64,000 bases of DNA from Metabacillus sediminilitoris (GCF_009720625.1 NZ_CP046266.1:3357501-3421500), one strand, 5' to 3'; numbered from the stretch's first letter, positions 36,601 through 44,844 are shown. The notes: generated from the letters alone by a model not told the origin. Made by a program: numbers and translations.

Positions 36601-37228
36601 GTACTTCGCTTTCCACATGTTTATCAATTTGGTTGACTATGAGAAAGATCATTTTATCTTTTTCTTTCATTTCTTTCACAAATGAAAGATTTTCTTCGGA
36701 TTGGACATGGTTATAATCTGTTACATAAAAAATAACATCAGCGATGTGTAACATAGATTCTGTTGATAGCTTATGTGCTGCATCTGTTGAATCTATTCCT
36801 GGAGTGTCCATGATTAAGACATTATCACTAAGATGATGATATGGTTTCTTAATATGGACTCGCTCAATTTCATCACCTTGCTTACAATATTCCTTAATTT
36901 GTTCAATTGAATAATTGCCCGATAACTCAATACTTTCTTTTGAATTTGAATACAATGTAACTTGTTCTTTACCTTTTTCTAACAAAACCAAATTTGCACT
37001 TGTTGGTATAGGACTTGTTGGTAATACTTGTTCATCCAATAATTTATTAATCATGGATGATTTCCCTGCAGAAAAATGCCCGGCAAATGCAATATAAAGC
37101 TTATCATTGTAAAGCTTATTTACTAATTCAACAAGTTTATTAGCATTTTCAACATCTTCTGTTTTCAATATTTTATGAAGCTTGATTAATACTTGTATAG
37201 ATTGATCCGTTTTAACAGCAGCAGTCAT
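33632..37228 (-). CDS. dynA: DynA: double dynamin-like GTPase
   Basis: 1198 residues, two complete bacterial dynamin modules in one chain, as in B. subtilis DynA (YpbR). Module 1: P-loop GHFSAGKSS (50-58), DTPGID and NQID. Module 2: P-loop GAFSAGKSS (about residue 628), DTPGAD and NAID. Long helical stalk regions follow each GTPase domain, and the paddle-like regions would bind membrane. DynA tethers and fuses membranes and protects against pore-forming agents and phage. It starts at ATG behind AAGGGG, and a terminator lies upstream. Confidence 0.95.
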   Translation of the reverse strand: MTAAVKTDQSIQVLIKLHKILKTEDVENANKLVELVNKLYNDKLYIAFAGHFSAGKSSMINKLLDEQVLPTSPIPTSANLVLLEKGKEQVTLYSNSKESIELSGNYSIEQIKEYCKQGDEIERVHIKKPYHHLSDNVLIMDTPGIDSTDAAHKLSTESMLHIADVIFYVTDYNHVQSEENLSFVKEMKEKDKMIFLIVNQIDKHVESEVPFTTFKNQIESSFANIGLHEQDIFYTTLMNDNHEHNQLKEIKEIIRVFVENKEDYLEKNVMASVHQLINEHLEKYQEQLDLADIDKKVIQTSLENCMIKKNEMNGRYAEELNKIKEISTEIDDRVTSILKSSNIIPYETREKAAAFIEAIDPTFKVGFLFSKSKTIQELEKRKKELFEDLKKNVETQITWHFTPLFKEFIKKYDIHDQSFLQQVQAFNIRLSEQIVDEAIKPGASYNNQYILTYSTDVSDLIKRHSKNAVMTLFNHFIKLIEIDRQEIFDQFTLDLKKCEEELQHFKGIEEKIDHFLTYKQKIQMTISQPSEDYTNSNQWIKENELYKHRIQHTLSLSNNAQVEEKKTRKQNTNQPSKNMDNKDQFIVETQQMIKRLKNIRGFKQFTDSLEKRVDSYQNRSFTVALFGAFSAGKSSFANALIGERLLPSSPTPTTATINKIAPPTEKKKHGLVEVMLKTEEDLLKEVFESIPSLSNHLDSLQKIIDSIKELALVGKEQTELDNIKKYKIALEDYQRLTENGLVITSSKDSFKDFVAKEEKACLVKEVIVYFDCQITKAGITLVDTPGADSLHKRHTDVAFQYIKSADAILYVTYYNHPFSKGDREFLRQLGRVKDSFTLDKMFFIINAIDLAKDEQEVELVKEYIREQLLQQEIRNIRLFGVSSLNIQSNQLENEKDYEKFKEQFNYFITQELTNTTIISINEDLKRANERLLSLIHAAEQDEAEKEKIKQKLLEEKQNVNNELSALSNSHMTKNVKQEIEELIFYVKQRLFLRFNDFFKESFHPGMFTQNTNIQQTLLTCLNELIRTIEFELIQELQATTLRIENYIRKALEDEFLRISQLIKKHSQSVTLTKNEVDEILTPHISVEFSSEVLANLKPSLKIFKNTKSFFEKNEKKIMSEDLLVRFDVPVSLTLERYVHDFIHYYEDILNLHHSTLIEAIQNQTDEGFEALLDISSEDTKDLVEEQARLKNVINLLNV

Positions 37229-37310
37229 CGTTATCCCCTTTGTCTTTCTATAGCTTTATTTAATTTTTATTTTACAAAATCTTTTAACATTTTGCTATGC
37301 TAAAGATATG

Positions 37311-37342
37311 CAAAAAGGAGCATTGCTGTTTGCAAGCTCCTT
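37311..37342 (-). terminator. Rho-independent terminator upstream of dynA
   Basis: AAGGAGC/GCTCCTT with a fourteen-base loop, then TTTTTGC on the minus strand. Confidence 0.65.
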
Positions 37343-37382
37343 AAATATGATCAAATGCCCTATTCCTTTTATTAAAAAATAA

Positions 37383-37404
37383 AAAGCTTACATAATCGTA
37401 AGCA
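37383..37404 (-). terminator. Rho-independent terminator
   Basis: GCTTAC/GTAAGC with a six-base loop followed by TTTTTATTTTT. It ends the bpsA-bpsB unit and the small peptide gene after it. Confidence 0.8.
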
Positions 37405-37408
37405 AAGT

Positions 37409-37498
37409 TTATGCCTTTTTGGCATCAATATTCTTTAATATGTAACCAATTAAAACACTATACGTGACAACGGTACAACCTACAAATAGCATCGTCAT
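37409..37498 (-). CDS. 29-residue single-helix membrane peptide
   Basis: Short ORF (residues about 3-20 hydrophobic, ending KNIDAKKA). GGAGG lies 12 bases upstream of the ATG, rather far. It is followed by a terminator. Possibly a real microprotein downstream of bpsB. Confidence 0.4.
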   Translation of the reverse strand: MTMLFVGCTVVTYSVLIGYILKNIDAKKA

Positions 37499-37610
37499 AT
37501 TCGCAGCAGACCTCCAACCTATAAAATGAGAATGAATTTCATTATAGATACATTTTATCATCAATGATAATCATTTTCAATATTCTTTTTTTATTTTTCT
37601 GAAAGATAGT

Positions 37611-38159
37611 TTATCTTTTTGGAACAAACCTCGCCTTGAGGTTAAACTCTTCAGCATAATTAGTATGTTCTTTAAGCGCTTTCTCTTCTGTTGGTATTCT
37701 GATTGACATCATGATGATATTAAGAAAAGTAAATAATAATGCTGTCATATAAGCTTGATATAAAAATGGTATTAATAAGAATTCCAGCGCTACTATTACA
37801 TAGTTAGGATGCTTCATGAATTGATATGGGCCTTTTGATACAATAAGTTCATTCGGAACAATAATAATTTTCGTATTCCAATAATACCCTAAAGAATACA
37901 CTGACCAATAACGAATTAGTTGGGTGATAGCTAAAATGGGTATGACGATATACCATAAACTTGTTAATTCTTTTTTGAAAAACATCACTTCACAAAATAA
38001 GGATAGCAAAAACATGGCATGCAATAGGACAATGTAAGGGTAGTGTTCTTTTCCATGTTCGATACCTCCCCTTTGTAACATCCATCTTTCATTACGTTTG
38101 GCGACAAACAATTCTGTTACTCTTTGCATAATTAAAAGGAGAAATAGCAAATAAAACAC
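37611..38159 (-). CDS. bpsB: BpsB: isoprenylcysteine methyltransferase-like protein
   Basis: 182 residues with four to five membrane helices. The C-terminal half has the ICMT/PEMT family marks GPYQFMKHPNYV and EEKALKEH. In B. subtilis BpsB (YpbQ) methylates the alkylpyrones made by BpsA. It starts 3 bases after bpsA, so the two are coupled. Confidence 0.9.
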   Translation of the reverse strand: MFYLLFLLLIMQRVTELFVAKRNERWMLQRGGIEHGKEHYPYIVLLHAMFLLSLFCEVMFFKKELTSLWYIVIPILAITQLIRYWSVYSLGYYWNTKIIIVPNELIVSKGPYQFMKHPNYVIVALEFLLIPFLYQAYMTALLFTFLNIIMMSIRIPTEEKALKEHTNYAEEFNLKARFVPKR

Positions 38160-38162
38160 TTA

Positions 38163-39260
38163 TCAAACACCCTTCCATTGAATGAGAAGGATTTCTGAGC
38201 TAAATCCAGGTCCAAGTGCGCCAATCAAACCGTATTCATCGGCTTGACCTTGTTCTCGTTCAAGATATTCCTGCAGAACATACATAACTGTTGCAGATGA
38301 CATATTGCCATGTTGTGTTAATACTTTTTTTGAGATATGTAAATGCTTTTCTGTAAAACCTAATCCATTCATATATGCTTCAATAACCTTTTTCCCGCCT
38401 GGATGTGCTACAAAGTGTGTAATATCATTTAAAGTTAACCGATGTTCTTGAAGGAATAGTATTATATGAGGTCGTAGCCATTTTGAAATAATTGTAGGTA
38501 TGTCACGTGAGAAAACAACATAAAAACCATTATTTTTAATCTTCCAACCCATTACATCTTCTGAATCCCTCATAAAAGTTGATCTAGTTTCAAGAATAAA
38601 TGGTATATCCTTAAGTTTAGATTTTGTTTGCCATTCACTAGCCTCACCTGCTATGCATGTACATGCAACACCATCTGCAAATAAAGATGTCCCAATTAAA
38701 TTACTTTTTGAACGGTCATCATGTTGAAATGTTAAACTACATAGCTCGACACATATTATGAGAACAAGTGCCGTCGGAAATGCCTTACAATATTCAAATG
38801 CGCGAGATAAACCAGAAGCTCCACCTGCACAGCCTAACCCCCAGATCGGGATTCTCTTTGTTGTTTCTTTAAATGGAAGTTGGTTCATTATTTTCGCATC
38901 AATACTTGGAGTTGATATACCCGTACTACTTACAAATATAACCGCATCAATTTCTTCATATTTAATCTTTTGATTTAATAATTTTTCGTTTGCGAGACAT
39001 TTTTTTATTGCTTCACAACTTAACTGGACAGCATTTACAATATATTTTTCGTTTTTCTCTTCAAATGAATGCTCTTTTTTATACCAATCTAACTGCTCTA
39101 CAAACTGCCTCTTCTGGATCTCGCCATTTTTAAAAACAGTTAATAACCGATTTATCTCTTTAAAAGAGTCTTTAAAAATTTCTTTTGCAAACTCGACAGT
39201 CGTATCTTGGGTCATTTCATTTTGCGGAATGGCTTTTCCTACAGATAAAATATGCGCCAT
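38163..39260 (-). CDS. bpsA: BpsA: type III polyketide synthase
   Basis: 365 residues from ATG at 39260 behind GAGGTG. A chalcone-synthase fold: nucleophile Cys in GLGCAGGASGLSRA, His in FVAHPGGKKVI and Asn in HGNMSSATV. B. subtilis BpsA makes triketide and tetraketide alkylpyrones from long-chain acyl-CoA. Membrane-active products would fit the methyltransferase partner. Confidence 0.93.
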   Translation of the reverse strand: MAHILSVGKAIPQNEMTQDTTVEFAKEIFKDSFKEINRLLTVFKNGEIQKRQFVEQLDWYKKEHSFEEKNEKYIVNAVQLSCEAIKKCLANEKLLNQKIKYEEIDAVIFVSSTGISTPSIDAKIMNQLPFKETTKRIPIWGLGCAGGASGLSRAFEYCKAFPTALVLIICVELCSLTFQHDDRSKSNLIGTSLFADGVACTCIAGEASEWQTKSKLKDIPFILETRSTFMRDSEDVMGWKIKNNGFYVVFSRDIPTIISKWLRPHIILFLQEHRLTLNDITHFVAHPGGKKVIEAYMNGLGFTEKHLHISKKVLTQHGNMSSATVMYVLQEYLEREQGQADEYGLIGALGPGFSSEILLIQWKGV

Positions 39261-39396
39261 AAGATATTTCACCTCAATTTCTTAAGGTTACTATTTCCAA
39301 TTTAATGGCAAATTATCCTAACTAAAGTGTGTGGAATCTGATGAGGTTTTAAGTTGTATGAATATAAGTAACTAATTCTTGTGAAGGATGGAAAAA

Positions 39397-39427
39397 TAAA
39401 AAAGCCTTTCCCATATGGGGAAAAGCT
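39397..39427 (-). terminator. Rho-independent terminator after the GNAT gene
   Basis: On the minus strand AGCTTTTCCCC pairs with GGGAAAGGCT over ATAT, and TTTTTTATTTTT follows. Confidence 0.75.
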
Positions 39428-39544
39428 AGACGTTTTAAAGAAGTTGTTGTTGTGCCCTCTTATTATATCGCACTATTTACGTTTAATCATTAATAAATTT
39501 TGGAAATTATGTTTGTCAAAAAATAGCAAGAGTTCATTTGTTCC

Positions 39545-40084
39545 TTATTGGAAGAAATATGCCATAAATATTTCATCATCGTACCTACCATTTATCTTTA
39601 TTTGCTGTTTTTGAGTACCTTCATATATAAACCCGTATCCTTCATAAAGTTTCTGTGCCAACCTATTTGATGCAAAAACAGTTAAACACAATTTATGAAA
39701 GTGATGAATTCGACACCATTCTAACGTATAGTTCATAATATGACCACCGATGCCAATACCTTGAGCAGAATCTATTAACCAAGTTCTAAAAGTACCGATA
39801 TGGCTTTTCATTTCGAGTTCACCTCTTATCGCTCGAGCAATTCCTACAACTTCTTTTTCAATCTCAATCACTATATACATGTTATTGCGTTGTTCCAACT
39901 CTTTAATGAAATTTTTTTCTTCTTCTATTGTACGGGCTTTTTCCTTTTGAATATATACACCAGCTTTGATAATTTTTTCAGCTGCATGTACAATTTGAAA
40001 AGCATCATCAACTGTTGCAGGACGCAAGACAGCGTTTGTTCCATTTTTAGCAATCACCTTTTTAATAAGCTCATCCTTTTTCAA
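39545..40084 (-). CDS. GNAT family N-acetyltransferase
   Basis: 179 residues from TTG behind AAAAGGGG. The acetyl-CoA loop is QGIGIGGHIMNYTLEW and the C-terminal part ASNRLAQKLYEGYGFIYEG is typical of RimI/PhnO-like GNATs. Substrate unknown. It sits between bpsA and a CheX-like gene; B. subtilis has pbuX near here, so this stretch is extra. Confidence 0.85.
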   Translation of the reverse strand: MKKDELIKKVIAKNGTNAVLRPATVDDAFQIVHAAEKIIKAGVYIQKEKARTIEEEKNFIKELEQRNNMYIVIEIEKEVVGIARAIRGELEMKSHIGTFRTWLIDSAQGIGIGGHIMNYTLEWCRIHHFHKLCLTVFASNRLAQKLYEGYGFIYEGTQKQQIKINGRYDDEIFMAYFFQ

Positions 40085-40265
40085 ATTTGATTACCCCTTT
40101 TAGTGAAAATGGCCTAATATTTAAAATCAATCGTGATACTGATTCATTGCATTATTTGACTAAACTTGACAAATCCTCTTGAAATTTTACAAAAAATTCA
40201 CGTTATAGGACTAGTAATATGGTATTATAAAGTATCAACAATAGGCTGGAGGAACTAGCAAGAAG

Positions 40266-40709
40266 ATGAAAAACGATGTGAGAGATCTATTATTGGGTGG
40301 AACAATAGCGTCGATTAAAATGCTCCTTACAATCCCCTATTCAATACAGTCCATAACTGAATCAATTCCTAATGATCACTCATTACACTCTGTTCAAATT
40401 GATTTAATAGGAGAATGTAATGGAGCTATTTTAATTCAAGGTGAAACGACTGTTTACAGTTATATTGGTGAAGGTATGTTTGGTATGCCAATAACTGGAG
40501 AGCTATTGGAATCTTTTATCGGTGAATTTGCTAATATGCTTACTGGCAATTTGGCAACATCGCTTTCTAATAATGGCCTAATGACTGATATTTCACCTCC
40601 AAAGTTTCTATCAGATTTGCAAATAGAACATTATGAACAACACGTTACAATTCCAATTGTCATAAACGATCGTGGTCATTTGGCAATTTCATTATTATTA
40701 TTAAATTAA
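40266..40709 (+). CDS. CheX/CheC-like chemotaxis phosphatase-family protein
   Basis: 147 residues. The family's catalytic Glu-x-x-Asn is visible as EFANMLTGN, with a domain-wide pattern of short hydrophobic beta strands (GAILIQGETT, IPIVINDRGHLAISLL). CheX and CheC dephosphorylate CheY-P. No other chemotaxis gene is near, so it may serve another response regulator. Starts at ATG behind GGAGG. Confidence 0.75.
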   Translation: MKNDVRDLLLGGTIASIKMLLTIPYSIQSITESIPNDHSLHSVQIDLIGECNGAILIQGETTVYSYIGEGMFGMPITGELLESFIGEFANMLTGNLATSLSNNGLMTDISPPKFLSDLQIEHYEQHVTIPIVINDRGHLAISLLLLN

Positions 40710-40740
40710 ATGAAAAGGCTGATTGTCAGCCTTTTCATTA
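40708..40740 (+). terminator. Rho-independent terminator
   Basis: ATGAAAAGGCTGA/TCAGCCTTTTCAT with a three-base loop, right after the CheX-like stop. Confidence 0.85.
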
Positions 40741-40804
40741 GTTAATCTGTTTTATTGAAATAAAGCCTTAAGCACCTTCGCCAGACTGCACTTTTACGGT
40801 TGTT

Positions 40805-41212
40805 TTATGCCACTCTTATTGCTTTTCCAAAAGGCACCTTAGGAATAAACTCATCTGGGACTAGCCAGAAAATTTCTTTTTTTACTTTCAATTCCTCATA
40901 AAAGTAACCAGTTACATCTGTAATGTAAAAAAGAGTGTCTATATCTTCTTTTTCTACCCATTCAAGTACATCAGTATAAGAGGATTTTCCGTGTGTATAA
41001 TACGTTATTTTATCATCTTTAATCGAGGAAATGCTTCGAATTTTAAAATCAGCTTGTACTAATAATGCATCAGGGCACACTTCACCAAACAGCTTTACAA
41101 TATTTTGAATCAGTATTGTTCTTGTTTGATTTGTTGATGTATCGATTGCAAGGGCAATTTTTTTACCTACCCGCTCTTGTAATTTTGAAAGTAACAACCT
41201 TTGCCATTTCAT
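40805..41212 (-). CDS. Short VWA-like (DUF2201 C-terminal) protein
   Basis: 135 residues from ATG at 41212 behind GGGGAGATG; a longer start would overlap the upstream gene. The chain is like the VWA half of DUF2201 proteins: IALAIDTSTNQTR at the MIDAS position (D-x-S altered to DTSTN), LVQADFKIRSI, a KSSYTDVLEWV segment, LFYITDVTGYF and a terminal PFGKAIRV. The normal N-terminal half is missing. It is the second gene of a pair with the zinc-finger protein. Confidence 0.65.
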   Translation of the reverse strand: MKWQRLLLSKLQERVGKKIALAIDTSTNQTRTILIQNIVKLFGEVCPDALLVQADFKIRSISSIKDDKITYYTHGKSSYTDVLEWVEKEDIDTLFYITDVTGYFYEELKVKKEIFWLVPDEFIPKVPFGKAIRVA

Positions 41213-41286
41213 GTTTACATCTCCCCTCGCCATTTTTCTGAAAGCAAATCTATTTTGCGCATATGGATCATAAATATGAGGGAAAA

Positions 41287-41520
41287 TTAATGAAATTGTT
41301 GTTGATTTAAATTCCAATCCGTAAAGTTGCCAGTACCATTACAACCCGGACAGTCAAAGAATGCATCAAAATTTGGTATGTATACACTTGAATAAGATGA
41401 AGTAAAGCCTCTTCCTCTGCAATCAGGGCATTTCCCTAAAGATTCCATATCCGTAACTACTTTTTCATACCTTGATTGTTTCCATTGTGAAAATCCATTT
41501 AAAATACCCAAATTTCCCAC
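41287..41520 (-). CDS. DnaJ-type zinc-finger small protein
   Basis: 77 residues. CPDCRGRGFTSSY and CPGCNGTGNF are two CxxCxGxG motifs, as in the DnaJ zinc finger, around an aromatic linker. The start is ATG behind GAGGTGGG. It lies just before the VWA-like gene on the same strand. Such mini DnaJ fingers occur singly in Bacillus and have no named role to my knowledge. Confidence 0.7.
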   Translation of the reverse strand: MGNLGILNGFSQWKQSRYEKVVTDMESLGKCPDCRGRGFTSSYSSVYIPNFDAFFDCPGCNGTGNFTDWNLNQQQFH

Positions 41521-41954
41521 CTCTTTTTTCCTTAATATGTATCATGATTTGATTTTTTAAACCTATATAAAGAGTTTTCAGATATTTCAGTGCTGATTTT
41601 TAGATACACCTTCGATAAGCAATGTTTTTTCTTAGGTATGAAATTTAATGCCCTATTTAGTAAACTAAGTAAGTTACATAAAAAATAAAACTGAAAGGAA
41701 TGCTTTATAATAGTCAGTGCTCATATGCATTTTATATTGGTATCATCTATTCAAAAACTTAGTTCGAAACATATTGACAATGCTTCACTATTTACCACCT
41801 TGCTTTTTATGTATTACCGTTTAAAATATTAGTGTTACTAATAGATTAAAAAAATTCCTGGCCTACACTCGACTTTTGCACCTTAACTTTTCAAAGATTT
41901 TTAGGTAAAATATTAATAGTGAAATTAGTAGATTGATAAGTAAAGGAGTATTCT
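41521..41954. other. Intergenic region left of the pbuX element
   Basis: About 435 bases, AT-rich. I found no gene, RNA motif or repeat apart from the ribosome site AAAGGAG before the PH-SHOCT gene. Confidence 0.4.
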
Positions 41955-42401
41955 ATGGCTGAGTTGGCATTTAAAGAATATATTTTTAAAAAAGGCAGTA
42001 AAACAACCGTATACTTGTATCAAAGCAGCATTGAAATTATTCATCATGGTTTTTTAGGAAAATTTAACAAAATAAAACTTATTCAATTCAAAAACATTTC
42101 GAATGTAAATTTGAAAAATCCTGGTTTAGCATCTAATGGTCATATTGTTTTAGATTGTGGGAAAAATCAAAATAAAAATGAAAAACATGAAAATACAATT
42201 GAATTTTCAAAAATTGAGAAAGATTTAGCATTAGATCTAAAAATAACGATTGAAAATAAAATTGACGAAATAAAAGGACAACGAATTGATTCAACAATTG
42301 ACAACTTTGACAAATTGAAAAAATTAAAAGAATTAAAAGACTTGGAAATCTTATCAGAAGATGAATACTTAGAACAAAAAGAACGAATAATTGAAGGATA
42401 A
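41955..42401 (+). CDS. PH-like and SHOCT domain protein
   Basis: 148 residues. Residues 1-95 look like a bacterial PH domain (FKEYIFKKGSKTTVYLYQSS, then FKNISNVNLKNPG). The C-terminal 35 residues form a SHOCT motif (DKLKKLKELKDLEILSEDEY). SHOCT tails are thought to mediate oligomerisation. Starts at ATG behind AAAGGAG, ends at a strong terminator. It abuts the left copy of the pbuX repeat. Function unknown. Confidence 0.7.
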   Translation: MAELAFKEYIFKKGSKTTVYLYQSSIEIIHHGFLGKFNKIKLIQFKNISNVNLKNPGLASNGHIVLDCGKNQNKNEKHENTIEFSKIEKDLALDLKITIENKIDEIKGQRIDSTIDNFDKLKKLKELKDLEILSEDEYLEQKERIIEG

Positions 42402-42437
42402 AAAAAACCCGTTAGAAAGTTTCTAACGGGTTTTTTT
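42402..42437. terminator. Strong terminator at the left element boundary
   Basis: AACCCGTTAGAAA/TTTCTAACGGGTT stem with A and T tracts, directly before the displaced pbuX 3' end. It can work in both directions. Confidence 0.88.
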
Positions 42438-42451
42438 ACTTATATGAACTA

Positions 42452-42967
42452 TTAGGAAGCTTGACGTTGTAATGTTTCTTCACTTTGATTACTTATTTCT
42501 TTGCCAAATGGTATAACATTAAACAAAATATTAAGAACAATTGCTGATATACTTCCAGCCACGATACCACTATTTGTTAATATTTTAAGTGATTCTGGAA
42601 GTCCTGCAAAGATATCTGGTACAACTGTTACTCCAAGGCCTAAACCAACTGAACATGCTACGATAAGTAAGTTTTCCTGTAAACGGAAATCTACTTGACT
42701 AAGCATTTTGATTCCATAAGCAACGACCATTCCGAACATAGCAACCATTGCTCCACCTAATACGGAAGAAGGGATTACTGTTGCTAATGCCGCAATTTTC
42801 GGAACTAGACCTAGTGAAATGAGTAAAATGGATGTGATATAGATAACACGATTTGTTTTTATACCGGACATTTGCACAAGTCCAACATTTTGAGAAAATG
42901 CCAGGGTGATGTTAAATGCTGAAAACCCCATATTCTCAGCATTTAAGTATAATAAATAATCCAACAT
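42452..42967 (-). pseudogene. pbuX: Displaced 3' third of pbuX
   Basis: About 150 C-terminal codons of the xanthine permease (SQNVGLVQMSG to TLQRQAS). From 42456 to 42898 it copies 48686-49128 with two mismatches (a GCA/GCT and a GTA/GTT codon, both synonymous); just beyond the copy it ends TCC TAA where the intact gene ends TCT TAG. Above 42898 the frame runs into unrelated sequence, so there is no complete permease and no proper start. It is the remnant of a gene split by insertion, not a second transporter. Confidence 0.88.
42456..42898. repeat. Left copy of the 443-bp direct repeat
   Basis: It starts at GAAGCTTGACG and ends at TTTTGAGAAAA. It matches 48686-49128 with two differences in 443 bases, at a constant offset of 6230 bases. 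Confidence 0.93.
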
Positions 42968-43070
42968 ATTATTAAGTTAACTACATTTTCATGACAAATT
43001 ATATTTTTCATTATACTTACCATTGTACAACTATCAATAATTTCCTACACAAAAATAAAAGTGTTGAAAT

Positions 43071-43170
43071 TTACTCGCCTTTCTTATGTACACCTGCAAT
43101 GTTGATATCATGATCCATAATTTTTACAGCAAATGTATCAAGATTGTTTTCCTTCAATATTTTTAAAACA
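43071..43170 (-). pseudogene. C-terminal fragment of an unknown gene
   Basis: An open stretch of about 33 codons ending TAA, reading LKILKENNLDTFAVKIMDHD then INIAGVHKKGE. The text reads like a conserved protein tail, but it has no start, and it stops being protein-like where the opposite-strand coiled-coil gene begins (about 43170). Family not recognised. Confidence 0.45.
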
Positions 43171-43547
43171 TAAATGAAGCTTTAACCATTATTGAAAATA
43201 AAATGGATGCAGAGAGTAATCTTATTAAATTAAACACAGAGATTAATGATTTAAATAGTAAAATTGAAGATAAAAACGCAGAACTGGCATCTTTGGAAGG
43301 TAGATTAATTGAAACTGGCGAAGAACCAAAGATTTTAAGTGCTGGTCAATATATAGTTGGTCAGGATATTCCACAAGGTCGTTATACGGTAACTCCAGTA
43401 GGTGAAGGAAGCAACTTTTTTGTAGACGGAGTTGGTGAGGTTAATACGATCTTAGGGTCATATGGTGAAGATTCTTACACATTCTTTACCGTTGATGGCG
43501 ATGTGATTCAAACTGAAGCAAAAGTTAAACTTACACCAGTAGAGTAA
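43168..43547 (+). pseudogene. 5'-truncated coiled-coil/beta-domain protein
   Basis: The open frame begins after a stop at about 43167 and contains a coiled coil (LNSKIEDKNAELASLEGRL) and a beta domain (GQYIVGQDIPQGRYTVTPVG, then SYTFFTVDGDVIQTEAKVKL). That domain is usual at the C-terminus of larger envelope or lipid-anchored Firmicutes proteins. The ATG at 43203 has no ribosome site and no signal peptide follows, so the N-terminus is probably missing. A terminator follows. Confidence 0.6.
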
Positions 43548-43567
43548 TTGAAGTATAAATTATTTAT

Positions 43568-43600
43568 AAAAACCAGTGAATAGTTTCACTGGTTTTATAA
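43568..43600 (+). terminator. Rho-independent terminator
   Basis: AAAACCAGTGAA/TTTCACTGGTTTT with a three-base loop after the truncated coiled-coil gene. Confidence 0.8.
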
Positions 43601-43663
43601 ATTGATAAAAATATACTAATTTAGCTGAATGTAGTATCACTTTTAAAACTTTAAAATAGTTAT

Positions 43664-44005
43664 CTAGGCTTCGACACTTTTTGTTTTATCTTTTCTAAAC
43701 AATCCCATTATTCCACCAATAAAGAGCAATACACCTGGTAGAATGTAGAAAACAAAAATTGATATTGTTCCGCCAATTGCTGCAATCGTCATAAACGCTC
43801 CACCAAGTTTAGGTTTACGCTTTACAATAACAGATCCAACAATTCCTAAGATTGATAATAATACAGCAGACCAACCTAATCCACTAATTTCGGTACTACC
43901 ACTGAAAGCTTCGTCTAACACACCTACGAATATTGCCATAACAGCTCCTATTAAACCAAAGATTCCACCAATTAAACCTAATACAAATTCAGTTGTTCTT
44001 TTCAA
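43664..44005 (-). CDS. DUF4064 membrane protein
   Basis: 113 residues with three to four hydrophobic helices (EFVLGLIGGIFGLIGAVMAI at the start). The Gly-rich helices and the polar GSTEISGLGW loop match DUF4064. It lies 11 bases after the lipoprotein gene and is probably co-transcribed. Function unknown. Confidence 0.8.
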   Translation of the reverse strand: MKRTTEFVLGLIGGIFGLIGAVMAIFVGVLDEAFSGSTEISGLGWSAVLLSILGIVGSVIVKRKPKLGGAFMTIAAIGGTISIFVFYILPGVLLFIGGIMGLFRKDKTKSVEA

Positions 44006-44016
44006 TTGTACACTCC

Positions 44017-44559
44017 TTATTTAACTGGAACAGTAAATTCAACTGGTTTCACTGTCATGAAATCCTCTGTAGCCACATCACCAAAAACTAACTTAATTTC
44101 AGTAATAGCTTCAGTATCAATTGTTTTTCCTTCTGGCGGTAGAAATTCAATTACACCTTCTTGTTTTACTCCTCCTTGAACATCTCCACCAACTGAACCA
44201 GAAGTCATAAACATATTAGCTGATAATTGCATATCTCCAATTACTGCGCTTCCTTGATCAGGGTAAAAACTTAACGCTCCATCTGTTGTATTTTCTAAGT
44301 TAATTCCTACTGAAATTTTATCATCGGCAATTTTAATTTCACCTAATCCTACTTTCATTCCTGCTGCTTCTACAGACTGAGCTGAAGCATCTACAGTTTT
44401 ACCAGTTTCTTCTTTTGGTTCGTCATTTTCAACTTGCTCAGTAGTTTCTTCTTTCTTTTCAGTTGAGTTTCCATCTCCACCAGTAGAAACTTCAGAATTT
44501 CCGCAAGCTCCTAATACTAACAATAATAAAGCTGTTAATAATACCAATAATTTTTTCAC
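44017..44559 (-). CDS. Lipoprotein with Ig-like (DUF4352-type) domain
   Basis: About 180 residues from GTG at 44559, 7 bases after GGGGGAGG; the ATG at 44577 overlaps that ribosome site. Lipobox LVLGAC (Cys19), a Glu/Thr linker and a beta-sandwich domain (KVGLGEIKIADDKISVGINL, then IGDMQLSANMF) follow. Co-transcribed with the DUF4064 gene. Likely exposed on the outer membrane face; ligand unknown. Confidence 0.75.
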   Translation of the reverse strand: MKKLLVLLTALLLLVLGACGNSEVSTGGDGNSTEKKEETTEQVENDEPKEETGKTVDASAQSVEAAGMKVGLGEIKIADDKISVGINLENTTDGALSFYPDQGSAVIGDMQLSANMFMTSGSVGGDVQGGVKQEGVIEFLPPEGKTIDTEAITEIKLVFGDVATEDFMTVKPVEFTVPVK

Positions 44560-44807
44560 AGTATATTCCTCCCCCATAATTTTACATGTGTAATTTTACC
44601 ACAACTATTGTAAATTTAGTGTAAAATTTGTCATAATTGTAGTAAAAATGTCATAATTTATCTAAAGCACTAAAATGACTTTGCAACCATAGACAAAGAG
44701 AGAGTGAGACAGAGAAAAATCAAATCTAAAGCTGATAAGCGCTATACAAGAACATTATGGTCACTAGTCAATTTGCATAATGAGCATAAATTGAATAACA
44801 AAAGAAA

Positions 44808-44833
44808 AAGACACTCTAAAAAATGAGTGTCCT
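44808..44833 (-). terminator. Rho-independent terminator
   Basis: GACACTC/GAGTGTC with an eight-base loop, then TTTTTC on the minus strand. It ends the frameshifted secreted-protein gene. Confidence 0.8.
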
Positions 44834-44844
44834 TACTTCAAATA

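Noticed and set aside
42452..42967. Second xanthine permease gene
   Set aside because: It lacks two thirds of the protein, and its 5' end leaves the family; it is a displaced 3' fragment.
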